NCBI GenBank assembly: GCA_028280305.1
Contig: JANQMC010000002.1
Span: 33,171-97,170 of the forward strand
DNA: 64,000 bases
Source of the DNA: Pelagibius sp.
GTDB taxonomy: Bacteria > Pseudomonadota > Alphaproteobacteria > Kiloniellales > Kiloniellaceae
Reading direction: 5' to 3'
Below the pieces are notes generated by a model, which saw only the letters and a list, made by a program, of their open reading frames with translations, made no database searches and was not told where the DNA came from. The position numbers were made by a program, and so were the translations under genes. Below, piece by piece: positions 31,205 to 41,257 of the stretch. The stretch's first letter is position 1, and each line of letters opens with the position of its first letter.

Positions 31205-32530
31205 TCATTTCCGATTTTCGACCGATCGCCCCACACAGCGCCTGAACGTCTTGTACGCCGTGTCGTACAGCTTATATGCCAGACTGTTTTTGGGTTGCCT
31301 GACGATGGCGTATTCCAAGCGAACCAGCGTCCAGCAGGTCTTTTCCCATAGTTTGAGCATCACCATCGCTGGCCGTTCGAACGAACCGTGCCGGACTTCC
31401 CGCAAGGACGCCATTTCGTCGATCCAGGCGTCAAGTCGGGCGACAAGGCCCCTGTAGGTTATTCCCGCCCCGGCGGTAACCCTTGCATAGGCCCTGTCGG
31501 TCATGGCTGCCAACTTGGTAGCGTCATTGAGAAAGGTCTCTGCGTCGTCGAGATTGGAATAGTCCTCCCTGATAGGAAAGTAGTGTTCAACGGGCATCAG
31601 GATGCCACTGTAATCGGCCTCGACGAGGAATTGTGCCGTCTTTGTCAAGCAGGCTTCCAGATGCCGGGGCGAGATGCAAGACAGGGAGAGATTACCCTCC
31701 ACATCGGATAGAAATTCCGTGTGAATTTCCTCGAAGGTGGTTTCTGGGTGAATGGTTATGTACTCGTCGATCTGGCGTTTTATGCTGCCGTCAACATCTA
31801 GGATACTGGAGCCGCCAGCTACACCGATCGTTGCCTTGCAACGAGCAAGGAAACGGAACCAGTCGTCGCCGTGAAAGGTATCGCTGTCATCCATGGAAAT
31901 GTCAGAAATCAGACCCTTGCGATCGGACATCTCCTGAAATCGCCTCGCGACCTCAACCTTGTGCCGGCCCCACCGACCCACAAAAGGATGGGCCCGCCAG
32001 GCCCTATAGCCGATGTCGATCACACGCTCCGTCTCTTCGGATAACCGACTAATCCGAGTGATAGTTTCCTCGTCTAGGTAGCCGGTCAATACGGTGTGGA
32101 AGCGGGCGCCCGACGCGGTGGACCGGGGATAGATCTTGGGCCATTCCGTTTCGCCAGCGCAGGTCAGCACATGATCCACGCCAACGTCTGCGAGGAAACC
32201 ATCGAGTATGTCTGTGTTGATGAATTCATCCTGGGCAATAGCGATCTTAACCGCCTGTTTCCCGGCGCCTACACGCATGTATCGCGCGACCGGAGGCGTT
32301 CTCCTTTGGAAGAGCTCTCGGACCCAGCGCATGGCGAGAAAAGAAATGTGAAAGATCACCGCTGAAAAGTGACGCTTCTCTAGAAGAAACTCCGGAAATC
32401 CAAAAGCGACGTTCACATAGACACAATCGTATGTGGAATACTTTCTAAAACTCAAAAGATAGTCACCAACAGTCGACCTCAATGGATAGGTCAACCTATT
32501 ATAGTGAATTATCAGGATACTCTTTTTCAT
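31205..32530 (-). CDS. CgeB-like putative glycosyltransferase, paralogue 1
   Basis: A 441-residue protein I recognise only loosely. Its C-terminal half has ISPRHLEACLTKTAQFL and SGILMPVEHYFPIREDYSNLDD, the layout of the C-terminal glycosyltransferase domain in CgeB-type proteins, where the region senses wrap-around of old and new glycans. A paralogue is at 36263-37747 (IAPRHFEAAATRSIQLL, then HFLPLKRDLSNLDE). The DNA is noticeably more AT-rich than the flanking SDR and AsnB genes. Donor and acceptor are unknown. Confidence 0.65.
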   Translation of the reverse strand: MKKSILIIHYNRLTYPLRSTVGDYLLSFRKYSTYDCVYVNVAFGFPEFLLEKRHFSAVIFHISFLAMRWVRELFQRRTPPVARYMRVGAGKQAVKIAIAQDEFINTDILDGFLADVGVDHVLTCAGETEWPKIYPRSTASGARFHTVLTGYLDEETITRISRLSEETERVIDIGYRAWRAHPFVGRWGRHKVEVARRFQEMSDRKGLISDISMDDSDTFHGDDWFRFLARCKATIGVAGGSSILDVDGSIKRQIDEYITIHPETTFEEIHTEFLSDVEGNLSLSCISPRHLEACLTKTAQFLVEADYSGILMPVEHYFPIREDYSNLDDAETFLNDATKLAAMTDRAYARVTAGAGITYRGLVARLDAWIDEMASLREVRHGSFERPAMVMLKLWEKTCWTLVRLEYAIVRQPKNSLAYKLYDTAYKTFRRCVGRSVENRK

Positions 32531-32629
32531 TTTAAGCCCACATGTGACAATAGCTTCTTATCGCATACATCAACCACATAGGCAGATGGAATCGTCTGAG
32601 TGTTGTGGTCGGCTCGTAACTCTTCGCAT

Positions 32630-33931
32630 TCACGAGCCACTCCCTTCCTCCAGAACCGGTGTGAATCCCAATCCGCTTAGGACCTCTGCCAAGGCGCGCT
32701 CCTCGCGCCGCCAGGAGAGATGCTTTGCGGCGGTTTGGCTTCTCCGGATCTGTTCGGCGGCCCAGCAACGATCTTCGACGGCCTTGCGCAGAGCCCGAGT
32801 CACGGCATCGCCGTCGAATAGGTCAATCTGTTCCCCGATGCCGTGGAGACGGCAAAGACGATCGATTTCCGGCAATGCCCCGTATAGCAGTGGAAGCCCC
32901 GCCGCGACAGACTGGAAGAATTTGTTCGGCAGGGCATGCAAATAGTCTACCGAGAGGGGATAGTATAAAATGATCGATACGTCCGCATCCTTTATTGTCG
33001 GAACCACTTCCGATGCCGGAACGCCCTCGACGCAGTGGATACGATCAGCAAGCTCGCCAGCCATCGGGTAGTTGGATAGATCCCTCGCGTAGTTGTTGCC
33101 AAGCAGGGCCAGATGAAACTCCGGCAGTGCCTTGAGCGCGCTCAAGATGCCGGATAGCTCGAACCCTGGTTTGGAGTGCCCAACCGAAACCGCCAGAGGG
33201 GTATCGGGTACCAAGCCGATGCGTTGGCGCAATCCCGGCACCTGTTTTGCTTCGAGCCGTTCGTCGTTGCCGTTATTGAGCACGATGGGGCGGCGGTTGG
33301 TAGCCTGCTCGAACAGGTCAGCAACACCGTCGGATACAGTAACGAAGACATCAGCCCTGCGGATACAGGCATTTTCGATCACTGCACCTAGGCGATTCCA
33401 CCAGCTTTGAACTCGGCTACGCTCTTCCGCCGGCTCCATGCCACGATAGAAATCGTGGGCGTCGTAAACCAGACGCGCGCCATGCAGGCGACACTTGATC
33501 CAGACCGCAGGAAAGAAGCTGTACTCATGCAAGTAATAGAGAGAAGCCGCCGGCAGGGTAAACAAAGGCTGGATCACGGACCGCCACGCATAGAAGCAAA
33601 CATCGACGACCATGGCCAAGGCTTGCGTTAGCCAACCCGCGTCTGGCTGGTTTCCCCAACGCCAGATGCGGCCGGGCAGGGAAAACTTTGGACGTTTTGA
33701 GGAGAGGGGGACGCCTGGGGAGCTTTCTGTCGCTCGGTTCGTTGGCTCGATCGGCATGACCAGTTGGATCACTTCGCTTCCGTCCGGCAGGGGCAAGCCG
33801 CGCCGTCCCTCGAAGACGGCCGAGCGGAGTCCCATGCGATCCAGGCTGGCCGCGATCTTGTACGTCCGCATGTCATGATGGACCGGCAGCGGTGTCACCG
33901 ACACGGCCAAGGGGGCATAGGATGCCGTCAT
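32630..33931 (-). CDS. Glycosyltransferase (GT-B)
   Basis: A 433-residue GT-B enzyme beginning MTASYAPLAVSV and PLPVHHDMRTYK, with VYDAHDFYRG in the middle and NKFFQSVAAGLPLLYG in the donor-binding half. I start it at 33931, 19 bp after the asnB copy 3 stop; the longer open frame just reads through the end of asnB out of frame. It resembles the glycosyltransferase at 24164 and occupies the same position, directly after an asnB 3' end. Confidence 0.83.
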   Translation of the reverse strand: MTASYAPLAVSVTPLPVHHDMRTYKIAASLDRMGLRSAVFEGRRGLPLPDGSEVIQLVMPIEPTNRATESSPGVPLSSKRPKFSLPGRIWRWGNQPDAGWLTQALAMVVDVCFYAWRSVIQPLFTLPAASLYYLHEYSFFPAVWIKCRLHGARLVYDAHDFYRGMEPAEERSRVQSWWNRLGAVIENACIRRADVFVTVSDGVADLFEQATNRRPIVLNNGNDERLEAKQVPGLRQRIGLVPDTPLAVSVGHSKPGFELSGILSALKALPEFHLALLGNNYARDLSNYPMAGELADRIHCVEGVPASEVVPTIKDADVSIILYYPLSVDYLHALPNKFFQSVAAGLPLLYGALPEIDRLCRLHGIGEQIDLFDGDAVTRALRKAVEDRCWAAEQIRRSQTAAKHLSWRREERALAEVLSGLGFTPVLEEGSGS

Positions 33932-33950
33932 CGCCAAGACGCAATTCCAA

Positions 33951-35855
33951 TCACAAGGTGACGCCGAACACCCGGCCCCAGATGCCCAGGTTGATGATCC
34001 GCCACAAGGCGAAGTCGAAGGGCTGTCTCCCACTCAAGCAGTCCTGTGTCAGCTGCCGCGTGGAATTGGCATTGAGCAAGGTCGGGAACCGGGCCAGGGT
34101 GTCTTCGATACCGCCTTCGACCGCCTCACGCAAAGGACCGCGGAACCACTCCTCCTCGGGCGTTGCGAAGCCCAGCTTGTCCTGGCGATCACAGATTCTG
34201 TCCGGCATAACGCCGCGCATCGCGCGGCGCAACACACTCTTGGTCTCCGTTCCGACCATCTTGTGCCAGTCGCCCAGGCCGATGTCGAATTCGACCAGCG
34301 GGTGATCGAGAAAGGGCACCCGCGCCTCGATACCGTGGGCCATGCTGTTGCGGTCCTCCCAATGCAGAAGCGTAGGCAGGTTAGTGGCCTGAACCATGGC
34401 CACGCAGAGATCGCCGATACCGGAGATGGTTATACCTTCCCGTGCCAAGGTTTCTCGAAAAGAGCTGTTTCCATCATTCAGGCTGCAGAAGGCTTCCGAA
34501 TCGAGCCAGTCCGCCTCGTAATACCGGCTATGCCCGCGCCGCAGAGCACTATACATGCCTGTCGGCAACAAAGGTCCGATCAGGGATTTCAGTTGCCGGT
34601 GCAGAGGGACACCGAAATCCCGGCGGCGTTCCAGCATCACTTGGGCAAGCGCAACCAGCCGCCCCTGCCGCAGCAGGCCCATGCTATGATAGCCGAAGGC
34701 GGAATGATAGCCGGCGAGCTGTTCGTCTGCCCCCTGACCGTCCAGCATCACCTTGATGCCGGCGCGGCGGGCTTCCTCGAACACACACCATTGGGCGAAG
34801 ATACTGGTACTGCCATATGGTTCGTCCTGGTGCCAGGTGATCTTCTCGGCCTGGGTGAGGGAATCCTCGACGCGGGGATAGACGTAATGCGGCGTAGTGC
34901 GAGAGGCGGCGACCACCGCATCCATAAAAAGTCTCTCGTCCACGCGCTTTTCGTCGTAACAAGCGCTGACCGTATTGAAGTTGCTTCCAGCGCCGTCACG
35001 CCTCAACTGCCGCACGGCCAGGCTGACGATTGCCGAGCTGTCCAGCCCTCCCGACAAACAAGACCCGACCAGCACGTCTGAGCGCATATGTAAACGCACG
35101 GAGTCCGCGAGCAGTTCGCGGAATCGTTCGGCGGCCTCTCCGGCGCTCGGGCGAATGCTACCAGGGCGCGGCAGTTGATACCAGCGGTGGATGGTAAGGT
35201 CCGCACGGAGCCCCATCAGTTTGTTCAAATCCAGCGTTAGGCAATGGCCGGCCCGTAGTTGGCGAACATCGGCGAACATCGTCTCACCTGTATGATTCGA
35301 TATTCCGGAGGAGAGGAAGTCGTACAGCCGGGCTATATTTCCCCTCCGCGATACGTCCGGCACCTGCAGAAGCTGTTTGATCTCGGAGCCAAAAGCGATC
35401 CCCTGCCCGGTTAGCGCCCAATAAAGGGGCTTGATGCCGAAACGGTCACGAGCTGCGAAGAAGGTTTGTTGTGCACGATCGTAGATCACGAAGGCGAACA
35501 TGCCCCTCAGCCGGTCAAGGCAAGCCTCGCCCCAAACGGCATAGGCCGCCAGCAAAACCTCGGTATCCGATCGGCTGGCGAAAGCAATCTCCTTGGAGAT
35601 CAGTTCCTTCCGCAACTCTCGATAATTGTAGATCTCGCCGTTGAAGACGACCCAATAGCGCTCGTCGCCATAGGACATGGGCTGCAAACCGCCGTCACTA
35701 GTGTCAATGATGGCAAGGCGTCGATGGCCCAGTGCCACCGGCCCGGCAGGCGAGTCGAACTCCCGCCAACCTTCGCCATCCGGCCCGCGATGGGCGATAA
35801 CGTCCAAGCAGGATCGGTCAGGAGCAATGCCGACGGAAAACCAGATGCCGCACAT
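33951..35855 (-). CDS. asnB: AsnB-type glutamine amidotransferase (copy 3)
   Basis: A 634-residue enzyme, MCGIWFS with Cys2 and CLSGGLDSS. The start is the ATG of MCG at 35855, not the in-frame ATG five codons earlier. That ATG overlaps the TGA of an acyltransferase remnant (TGATG), so translation could be coupled to a broken gene. Its C terminus is the one most like the AsnB remnant at 25.4 kb. Confidence 0.9.
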   Translation of the reverse strand: MCGIWFSVGIAPDRSCLDVIAHRGPDGEGWREFDSPAGPVALGHRRLAIIDTSDGGLQPMSYGDERYWVVFNGEIYNYRELRKELISKEIAFASRSDTEVLLAAYAVWGEACLDRLRGMFAFVIYDRAQQTFFAARDRFGIKPLYWALTGQGIAFGSEIKQLLQVPDVSRRGNIARLYDFLSSGISNHTGETMFADVRQLRAGHCLTLDLNKLMGLRADLTIHRWYQLPRPGSIRPSAGEAAERFRELLADSVRLHMRSDVLVGSCLSGGLDSSAIVSLAVRQLRRDGAGSNFNTVSACYDEKRVDERLFMDAVVAASRTTPHYVYPRVEDSLTQAEKITWHQDEPYGSTSIFAQWCVFEEARRAGIKVMLDGQGADEQLAGYHSAFGYHSMGLLRQGRLVALAQVMLERRRDFGVPLHRQLKSLIGPLLPTGMYSALRRGHSRYYEADWLDSEAFCSLNDGNSSFRETLAREGITISGIGDLCVAMVQATNLPTLLHWEDRNSMAHGIEARVPFLDHPLVEFDIGLGDWHKMVGTETKSVLRRAMRGVMPDRICDRQDKLGFATPEEEWFRGPLREAVEGGIEDTLARFPTLLNANSTRQLTQDCLSGRQPFDFALWRIINLGIWGRVFGVTL

Positions 35856-36109
35856 CAGCCGGCCTTCCATTCAAGGGAGTTTTTGTATCGGGATATCATT
35901 AGCAGTAGGCGATTCGGAAATGTGACTTCGGAGCGGACGTATTTCGGCCACAGGTGGGCACTACCCCTGTAGATCGGATCGCCGTCCGCGGCGATGGAAG
36001 GACAGATGCCGTCGTCTTCACAGAGGAAGTCGAGTGGGTCAACAACCTGGGGGCAGCCAGTTTCAACGAGCATCTCAAAACGTGGAGATTCTGCTTCAGT
36101 CGTTCCCAA
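35855..36109 (-). pseudogene. C-terminal SGNH-domain remnant of an acyltransferase
   Basis: An 84-codon open frame containing DFLCEDDGICPS, then DGDPIYRGSAHLWPKYV and EVTF. This is the tail of OafA/YrhL-type sugar O-acyltransferases with a C-terminal SGNH domain (usual pattern C-x-G-x-C-P ... YRDxxHL). The catalytic Asp of YRDxxHL is Gly here, and the rest of the gene is missing. The frame ends in TGATG with asnB copy 3. Confidence 0.55.
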
Positions 36110-36262
36110 TTCGGCGAGTAACCGCCATTAATCACGGGCGAGCCAGGGCCTTGCATGCTCTCCACTATGAAGAGCCGGCGAGAATGGTAACAACTTGATT
36201 CACAGAACAAAGATCATATAGCCCGTCGAGAGGTTGCTCCATATGACGGTAGGAACATTCAC

Positions 36263-37747
36263 TCATCTCTGCAGGAAGAAGCGAATGAACCGCGCGATCG
36301 GGCCTGGCAGAGAACGCCAAGTAGTCTTTCTTACCGAACTTGGCTTTTTTGTCCGGGCTCTCCACAAGAATTCTCGCATCTTAGCAGCGATATATTCCTT
36401 AATCGCACGCCCAAACGCTACCCGGAAAAAAACAGATGCCGTGCAATCAGCGCCGATACTCTCAACCGAGCGCAATTGCTCCGCCGCTGTAGGTATCTGC
36501 GGTTCCAGGACCGGATCACATGGCGCCAGCATAGGTACTCCACAGTCGGTTTCTTTTTTACTATGCTTCCTTGATATGCATGGAGTGGAACTCCTTTTCT
36601 CAGCCATCTTTCGGCTAATAGCATCATCGACACTACCAACGAAGTGATCGTAGGTGTAGTTGTCACTTAAAATGACCTCTTCAAATGCAGCATCAGTGAT
36701 CGCTTTCGCCTGCCTTTTGTCCCTGGCTATATCCAACAACTCGTCGAGATTGGAAAGGTCACGCTTAAGCGGCAGAAAATGGCGATAGGGCTCCAAAACA
36801 CCCGAATACTGTCCTTCGTAGAGTAACTGGATTGAGCGTGTAGCGGCTGCTTCAAAATGGCGGGGTGCAATGACCGCGTAATCAACATTTCCCTCAAAGC
36901 GGTGGAGGAATTCGTCATGCGCAGTTCTATAAAATACCTCCCCCAAGGGATCCAAATGCGCATTGTGCTTGGTAAACTTGCGACACCATTCTTCGACTGA
37001 TCCATCAAAATCAAAAAGACAAGCACCAGATTGCGTTCCAGGCACCACGCGAGCAGAAGCTAGGAAGTCGATCCAGTGTCTTCCCATGAGCCTGTCTTCC
37101 CACCGATTGGAGACGTCGATGGCCAGATCCGTTCCATCAAGCATCTTCGCAAGTGCTGTGCCGATATTTCTTTTCTCGAAGCCGAGCCTGCCGGTAGACA
37201 AGGGTTGGATCGAGCCTCGGTATCCGATGTCTATTGGTCGCTCGGAATATGAAGGCGTGCTGATGTTGCGGAAATGCGGAGGAACATAGCCTGTTAAAGC
37301 GTGTACGACTTCGACATTGTCCATTGCCCTATCTGGATAGACCTTCTTAACTTCCGATGGAGGTAGACATGTCACAAGGATATCGAATTGTTTCGCGTGT
37401 ATGAACTCAGCCCATCTGCAGGATTGCACGTGCTCATCTTGCTTCACTAAGACCTTGATGCCGTGAAACTTCTTAAACGGCTTACGGAGTCGCATATCCA
37501 AATTAAAAAGATTCTTGGGGAAATACGACACAGTTGGATGAAGGATCAACCCGTCGAACTCATCAATATCGACGGATGATGGGATGACGAGCGGACCCTT
37601 TTGTTTACGAGTCCACAGATTGAGAATGGAGATATCGAATTGGCTCGCGCGTTTCCAGGACAAGAGATATTCCGGAATTGTGGAAATGCCGTTCGGGTTC
37701 CAATGACAGACCATCAAGAAGCGTCGAGCATCTTGAGAATGGGTCAT
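36263..37747 (-). CDS. CgeB-like putative glycosyltransferase, paralogue 2
   Basis: A 494-residue protein paralogous to 31205-32530 over the C-terminal half (IDIGYR, IAPRHFEAAATRSIQLL, YSGVLEPYRHFLPL). The extra C-terminal 100 residues are unlike the paralogue. The ATG at 37747 is preceded by GGAG at 8 bases, which decides it over the GTG six codons earlier. It lies in one of the more AT-rich stretches of the locus. Probably a cytoplasmic glycosyltransferase, substrate unknown. Confidence 0.62.
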   Translation of the reverse strand: MTHSQDARRFLMVCHWNPNGISTIPEYLLSWKRASQFDISILNLWTRKQKGPLVIPSSVDIDEFDGLILHPTVSYFPKNLFNLDMRLRKPFKKFHGIKVLVKQDEHVQSCRWAEFIHAKQFDILVTCLPPSEVKKVYPDRAMDNVEVVHALTGYVPPHFRNISTPSYSERPIDIGYRGSIQPLSTGRLGFEKRNIGTALAKMLDGTDLAIDVSNRWEDRLMGRHWIDFLASARVVPGTQSGACLFDFDGSVEEWCRKFTKHNAHLDPLGEVFYRTAHDEFLHRFEGNVDYAVIAPRHFEAAATRSIQLLYEGQYSGVLEPYRHFLPLKRDLSNLDELLDIARDKRQAKAITDAAFEEVILSDNYTYDHFVGSVDDAISRKMAEKRSSTPCISRKHSKKETDCGVPMLAPCDPVLEPQIPTAAEQLRSVESIGADCTASVFFRVAFGRAIKEYIAAKMREFLWRARTKKPSSVRKTTWRSLPGPIARFIRFFLQR

Positions 37748-38076
37748 GAGACTACTCCACGCCACTCAAGGCAGGATAGCAAGATGGTACCCCGTTGCTC
37801 AAAACCAAACAGGCAATGGAACTTGAGCAAGTTAAAAGCTGCACCTACCATTCACAAGCTCTGCCCGCAGCGGTTGCCCGCTGGGCTTACCTCGACAACG
37901 ATTATCTCATTGTCGCTCATCTCTTGTGCATGCTCAGAATGTGACGCCCCATTCGAGACGTGGCTCGCAAAGAGTAAGGCTGACCTGCCGGATCATTCGC
38001 ACTCGCCAAACGTGCAGATATCTCATGTGTTGATGACAAGCAGGGAGCGCCTGTCGTGCAATCAGCGAGCACACTT
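37748..38076. other. 329-bp gap between methyltransferase and CgeB-like gene
   Basis: It contains the ribosome site for the gene at 37747. A 78-codon minus-strand open frame (37917-38150) runs through part of it but does not resemble any family I know and overlaps the methyltransferase end. I consider it non-coding or an unrecognised remnant. Confidence 0.4.
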
Positions 38077-38994
38077 TTATACCGCCTGGAAGCTGTAGCA
38101 ACCGTCAATTCCCGCGACGTATCCCTGGTTGATGGGCCAACCCCGGTCATTGAAAGTTAGGTCAGCCAAAAACTCCTGGCTTTCCGGAGAGAGTTTCCGA
38201 TCCATAAGCGCAGTGTGGCGCTTTTCCAGATACAGCATTTCCATAGCGGAGACGGCGGCACCGTACGAGGTCAAGGTAAAGCCGTAGGATTCAACCTCCT
38301 CCTGGAACGCTTCCTTCTGATAGGCCCTGGAGACTGGACAGCCGGGGCCGTCGGTCGATTTTTGGAAGGCAACATCCCGGGGCAGTTTAGAGAACCGATT
38401 TTGTTCGATCTGCAGCACGTATGGGACATACAGGTGGTACCAAATACTTTGCCGGTTATACACCATGATCCGCGCCACGCCACCCGGTTTCAAAACACGG
38501 CGAAATTCGCTCAGCGCTTTACCGGGGTCGAGCATGTGATGCAAAACTCCCGAGGAATGGATCAGATCCACGGATCCTTCAGGAATGGGGAGGCTCTTTT
38601 TCTGGACATCCACCTGATGGAAATCGATAGGTATATCATGTAGCTTCAAGCGGGAGTTCGCCTCCGCCAGCGACGTGGTCGAAACATCAACGGCGATCAG
38701 ACGGGACGGATTCGAATAGGCGCCGAAGCCGACAAGGTCGTGTCCGGGCCCGCAACCAAAATCGAGAACCGTCAATCCATTGGCTCCCGTTGTCGGCATG
38801 AGCTCCGCATAGCCATAATACTGCCTGTTACGCCATGCGAGATAGTCTAGGCTATCCTTCGCGTTCTTAAAGCGGTGATGGGCCGTGACATTGTGGTCTG
38901 TCCAATACTTCTCCGATTGCGTGTACGTCGAATATCTCAGCTTGGCTGCGATTTCGCGCAGCTTGGCGACGATACCTGTTCCTAGGAAAGTCAT
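38077..38994 (-). CDS. Class I SAM-dependent methyltransferase
   Basis: A 305-residue protein with SAM motif I VLDFGCGPGHDL near residue 75, motif II/III region DLIHSSGVLHHM and RVLKPGG. It probably methylates a sugar of the polymer or its non-reducing end; in ABC-exported polysaccharides a terminal methyl group often sets chain length. I start at the ATG of MTFLGTG because the same start is conserved in the broken copy at 42695. The first 75 or so codons belong to a duplicated segment. Confidence 0.82.
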   Translation of the reverse strand: MTFLGTGIVAKLREIAAKLRYSTYTQSEKYWTDHNVTAHHRFKNAKDSLDYLAWRNRQYYGYAELMPTTGANGLTVLDFGCGPGHDLVGFGAYSNPSRLIAVDVSTTSLAEANSRLKLHDIPIDFHQVDVQKKSLPIPEGSVDLIHSSGVLHHMLDPGKALSEFRRVLKPGGVARIMVYNRQSIWYHLYVPYVLQIEQNRFSKLPRDVAFQKSTDGPGCPVSRAYQKEAFQEEVESYGFTLTSYGAAVSAMEMLYLEKRHTALMDRKLSPESQEFLADLTFNDRGWPINQGYVAGIDGCYSFQAV

Positions 38995-39459
38995 GTGAGA
39001 AGTTGCCTTTGGTGGGTATAGAAACCGTGGGAGCTCATTAAAGAAGCAAGAACAACGCCACCCCATATGATTTGATGAGAATCTGTCATAGGGAATCGAT
39101 GGAAGAGAACCTGTTCAGATGGGCGTTTCATTCAATTACCAATACTTGAAACTCCATAACGATGTGATTCATGGAATCCGTCTAAGGGTACCTTTGCAAG
39201 GCACTAACATCGCCTGAGAAGCCCGTTGCGCTAGGTCGCACCGCGACAGCAGTAGCCACGTGCCCATTGCCACGTGCGCGTTTGCAAACGGTGCCGCTAG
39301 ACGGCACTGGGCAGATATCCCTTTACGCGACGAAACGCCAGTAACGAGCCCCAGAACGTTGCGCCTGCCAATACGGATATCCACACCAGCCCCCACACCG
39401 GAGGTAAGGCATGATCAAGCAGCGGAACACGGATCCATTGTCCGGCTATGTAGAACGGG
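38777..39459 (-). repeat. Diverged direct duplication, copy A (about 0.68 kb)
   Basis: It runs from inside the methyltransferase gene, across its upstream gap, to the last 55 or so codons of the Wzm permease. The same order recurs at 42478-43152, with long identical runs such as TACTGCCTGTT, GCGAGATAGTCTAGGCTATCC and ATATCCCTTTACGCGACGAAA (ends shared). Identity looks like roughly 80 percent by eye. Here both genes are intact; copy B is the broken one. Confidence 0.85.
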
Positions 39460-40088
39460 TTCAACTCTGCCAACATTTGTAGAGCGCGTGGTACAGCCGT
39501 CACCGGATACAATATTGGTGTGGAAAACAATATGATGATCAGCACACTTGGCAACGCAACACCAAGATCGCGAAAGAAGGTAACCAATGCGGAAAGGGCT
39601 ATCCCCAGCCCCGTAACGAAGCCAAATAGTGCGAGACCTGCCGGCACGATTGCCAGAACATGCCAGGAGGGCGCCCAGCCGTCCGCGATCAGCAGGACGA
39701 CCAGAAAGCTGAAGCTTACGGCCAGCGGAATCAGTCCGGACATTGCCGCGGCTATCGGCAGGCATTCGGCTTTGATCGCCAAGTTTTTGACAATGCCAGC
39801 GTTACCATGGATGGAGTTAGCTGCGGAGGTAAGGCTTTCAGCGACAGCCAGCCATGGCCCCAAGCCCGAGATAAGCCAGATCGTATAAGATAGGCCGGGT
39901 TCAGAACCGGGAAGCCTCGATTTGAAAATAAAAGCGAAAACAAAAGTATAGATCGAGAGTAGGAGAAGCGGATTGGCGACGCTCCAGGCGGCTCCCAGGC
40001 GCGACCCCATAAAACGGTCACGCAAGAGCATGCGAAAGAAGTTCCATATTGTCCTGGCGTCTTGCCTTTCAAAACCGGCGAAAGTCAT
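39297..40088 (-). CDS. wzm: Wzm-type ABC-2 polysaccharide export permease
   Basis: A 263-residue inner-membrane permease with about six helices. SRLGAAWSVANPL near residue 30 and LNPFYIAGQWIR near 220 are typical of O-antigen/capsule ABC exporters. It follows the Wzt ATPase gene by 2 bp. Its 3' end is part of the duplicated segment. Confidence 0.9.
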   Translation of the reverse strand: MTFAGFERQDARTIWNFFRMLLRDRFMGSRLGAAWSVANPLLLLSIYTFVFAFIFKSRLPGSEPGLSYTIWLISGLGPWLAVAESLTSAANSIHGNAGIVKNLAIKAECLPIAAAMSGLIPLAVSFSFLVVLLIADGWAPSWHVLAIVPAGLALFGFVTGLGIALSALVTFFRDLGVALPSVLIIILFSTPILYPVTAVPRALQMLAELNPFYIAGQWIRVPLLDHALPPVWGLVWISVLAGATFWGSLLAFRRVKGYLPSAV

Positions 40089-40090
40089 CT

Positions 40091-41257
40091 TTACAACCTG
40101 CTTGAGCTGATCGCCATCTGAGTGACAAGTATTGCCTGCCCACCTCTATGAGGCATTGGGTTCACGACTTCGAAGCTTCGCCGGTGCCGTGCCACAGGAA
40201 CTGCGTTGTGGAGCAAAGTCAGCGACGCCTGATAAAGGCCTATATTGAGGGGTAGCGAACCGAACTCGGCCTTAAATGAGATTCGTCCGTCGCTGCCGGC
40301 AAGCAGCAACGGCAAGGACTCCACGCTATCGCTGATGCAAATTTTGAGCCCGTCGATGCGATCGATTTCCAATACCGCCCTGCACCCGCTTCCAGGTGGT
40401 GCTTCAGCTTCGGCGATGAGAGCCACCTGTTCCTTTGATTGCAGCACCTCGCCGGAGATTTTCTCCCCAGCATCCAAAATGAACTGCATTGACTTGATGG
40501 CAAAGCCTGGTCGCATCGATTCCGCATTCGGTGCCCTGCGAACTCGTTTCTTAAGCGTCTCCTCGCGCGCCTGACTGACATTTTCCACATATGCCTGGGT
40601 CACTTCGTTAGGTTCGCCGTCCATCCGTATCCGTCCGCCGTCAAGCCAGATGCAACGCGTACACATAGTACGAATTGCACTCATCGAGTGAGAGACAAGT
40701 ATTACGATGCGTCCGCGTGCTGCTAGTTCGTGCATGCGCGCCTGCGCTTTGGCTGAGAACCGCACGTCGCCCACGGAAAGAGCCTCGTCTATTACCAGTA
40801 TCTCCGGATCAATATGGACAAGTAGGGAGAAAGCTAGCCGCGATTTCATGCCGGTCGAATAGTTGCGTACAGGTCGATCAATGAACTCGCCCAATTCAGC
40901 AAATGCAATAATGTCGGGCACAAAACGCAGCGTTTCCTGCCGACTGTACCCCTGCAATTCACCATCAATAAAAATGTTTTCCCGTCCCGTGAGGTCGTCG
41001 CGTAAGCCGATGCCCAACGAAAAGATCGAGGTGACCTGGCCATCGACCTGCACAATTCCACTGCTTGGATCCGAGATGCCGGCAACGATCTGCAATAGAG
41101 TTGTCTTGCCTGCACCGTTGCCGCCAATAATCCCGATGCGCTCGCCGTCCGAGATGGTGAAGTTGAGACTGTTGAGCACCCGTTTCTTGCGCATGAACGG
41201 ACCGGCAAGGCGGAAATCCTTACATAGATCGCGAACGTAAACTTGGCGCTTGTTCAT
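40091..41257 (-). CDS. wzt: Wzt-type ATPase with C-terminal carbohydrate-binding domain (1)
   Basis: A 388-residue ATPase. Walker A is GGNGAGKTT, the signature YSTGMKSRL and Walker B LVIDEALSVGD, all in the form usual for polysaccharide exporters. The last 140 or so residues form a Wzt-C-like beta domain that in known systems recognises the modified non-reducing end of the glycan. I chose the ATG at 41257 (MNKRQVYV), which overlaps the upstream ATPase stop as ATGA. Confidence 0.9.
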   Translation of the reverse strand: MNKRQVYVRDLCKDFRLAGPFMRKKRVLNSLNFTISDGERIGIIGGNGAGKTTLLQIVAGISDPSSGIVQVDGQVTSIFSLGIGLRDDLTGRENIFIDGELQGYSRQETLRFVPDIIAFAELGEFIDRPVRNYSTGMKSRLAFSLLVHIDPEILVIDEALSVGDVRFSAKAQARMHELAARGRIVILVSHSMSAIRTMCTRCIWLDGGRIRMDGEPNEVTQAYVENVSQAREETLKKRVRRAPNAESMRPGFAIKSMQFILDAGEKISGEVLQSKEQVALIAEAEAPPGSGCRAVLEIDRIDGLKICISDSVESLPLLLAGSDGRISFKAEFGSLPLNIGLYQASLTLLHNAVPVARHRRSFEVVNPMPHRGGQAILVTQMAISSSRL

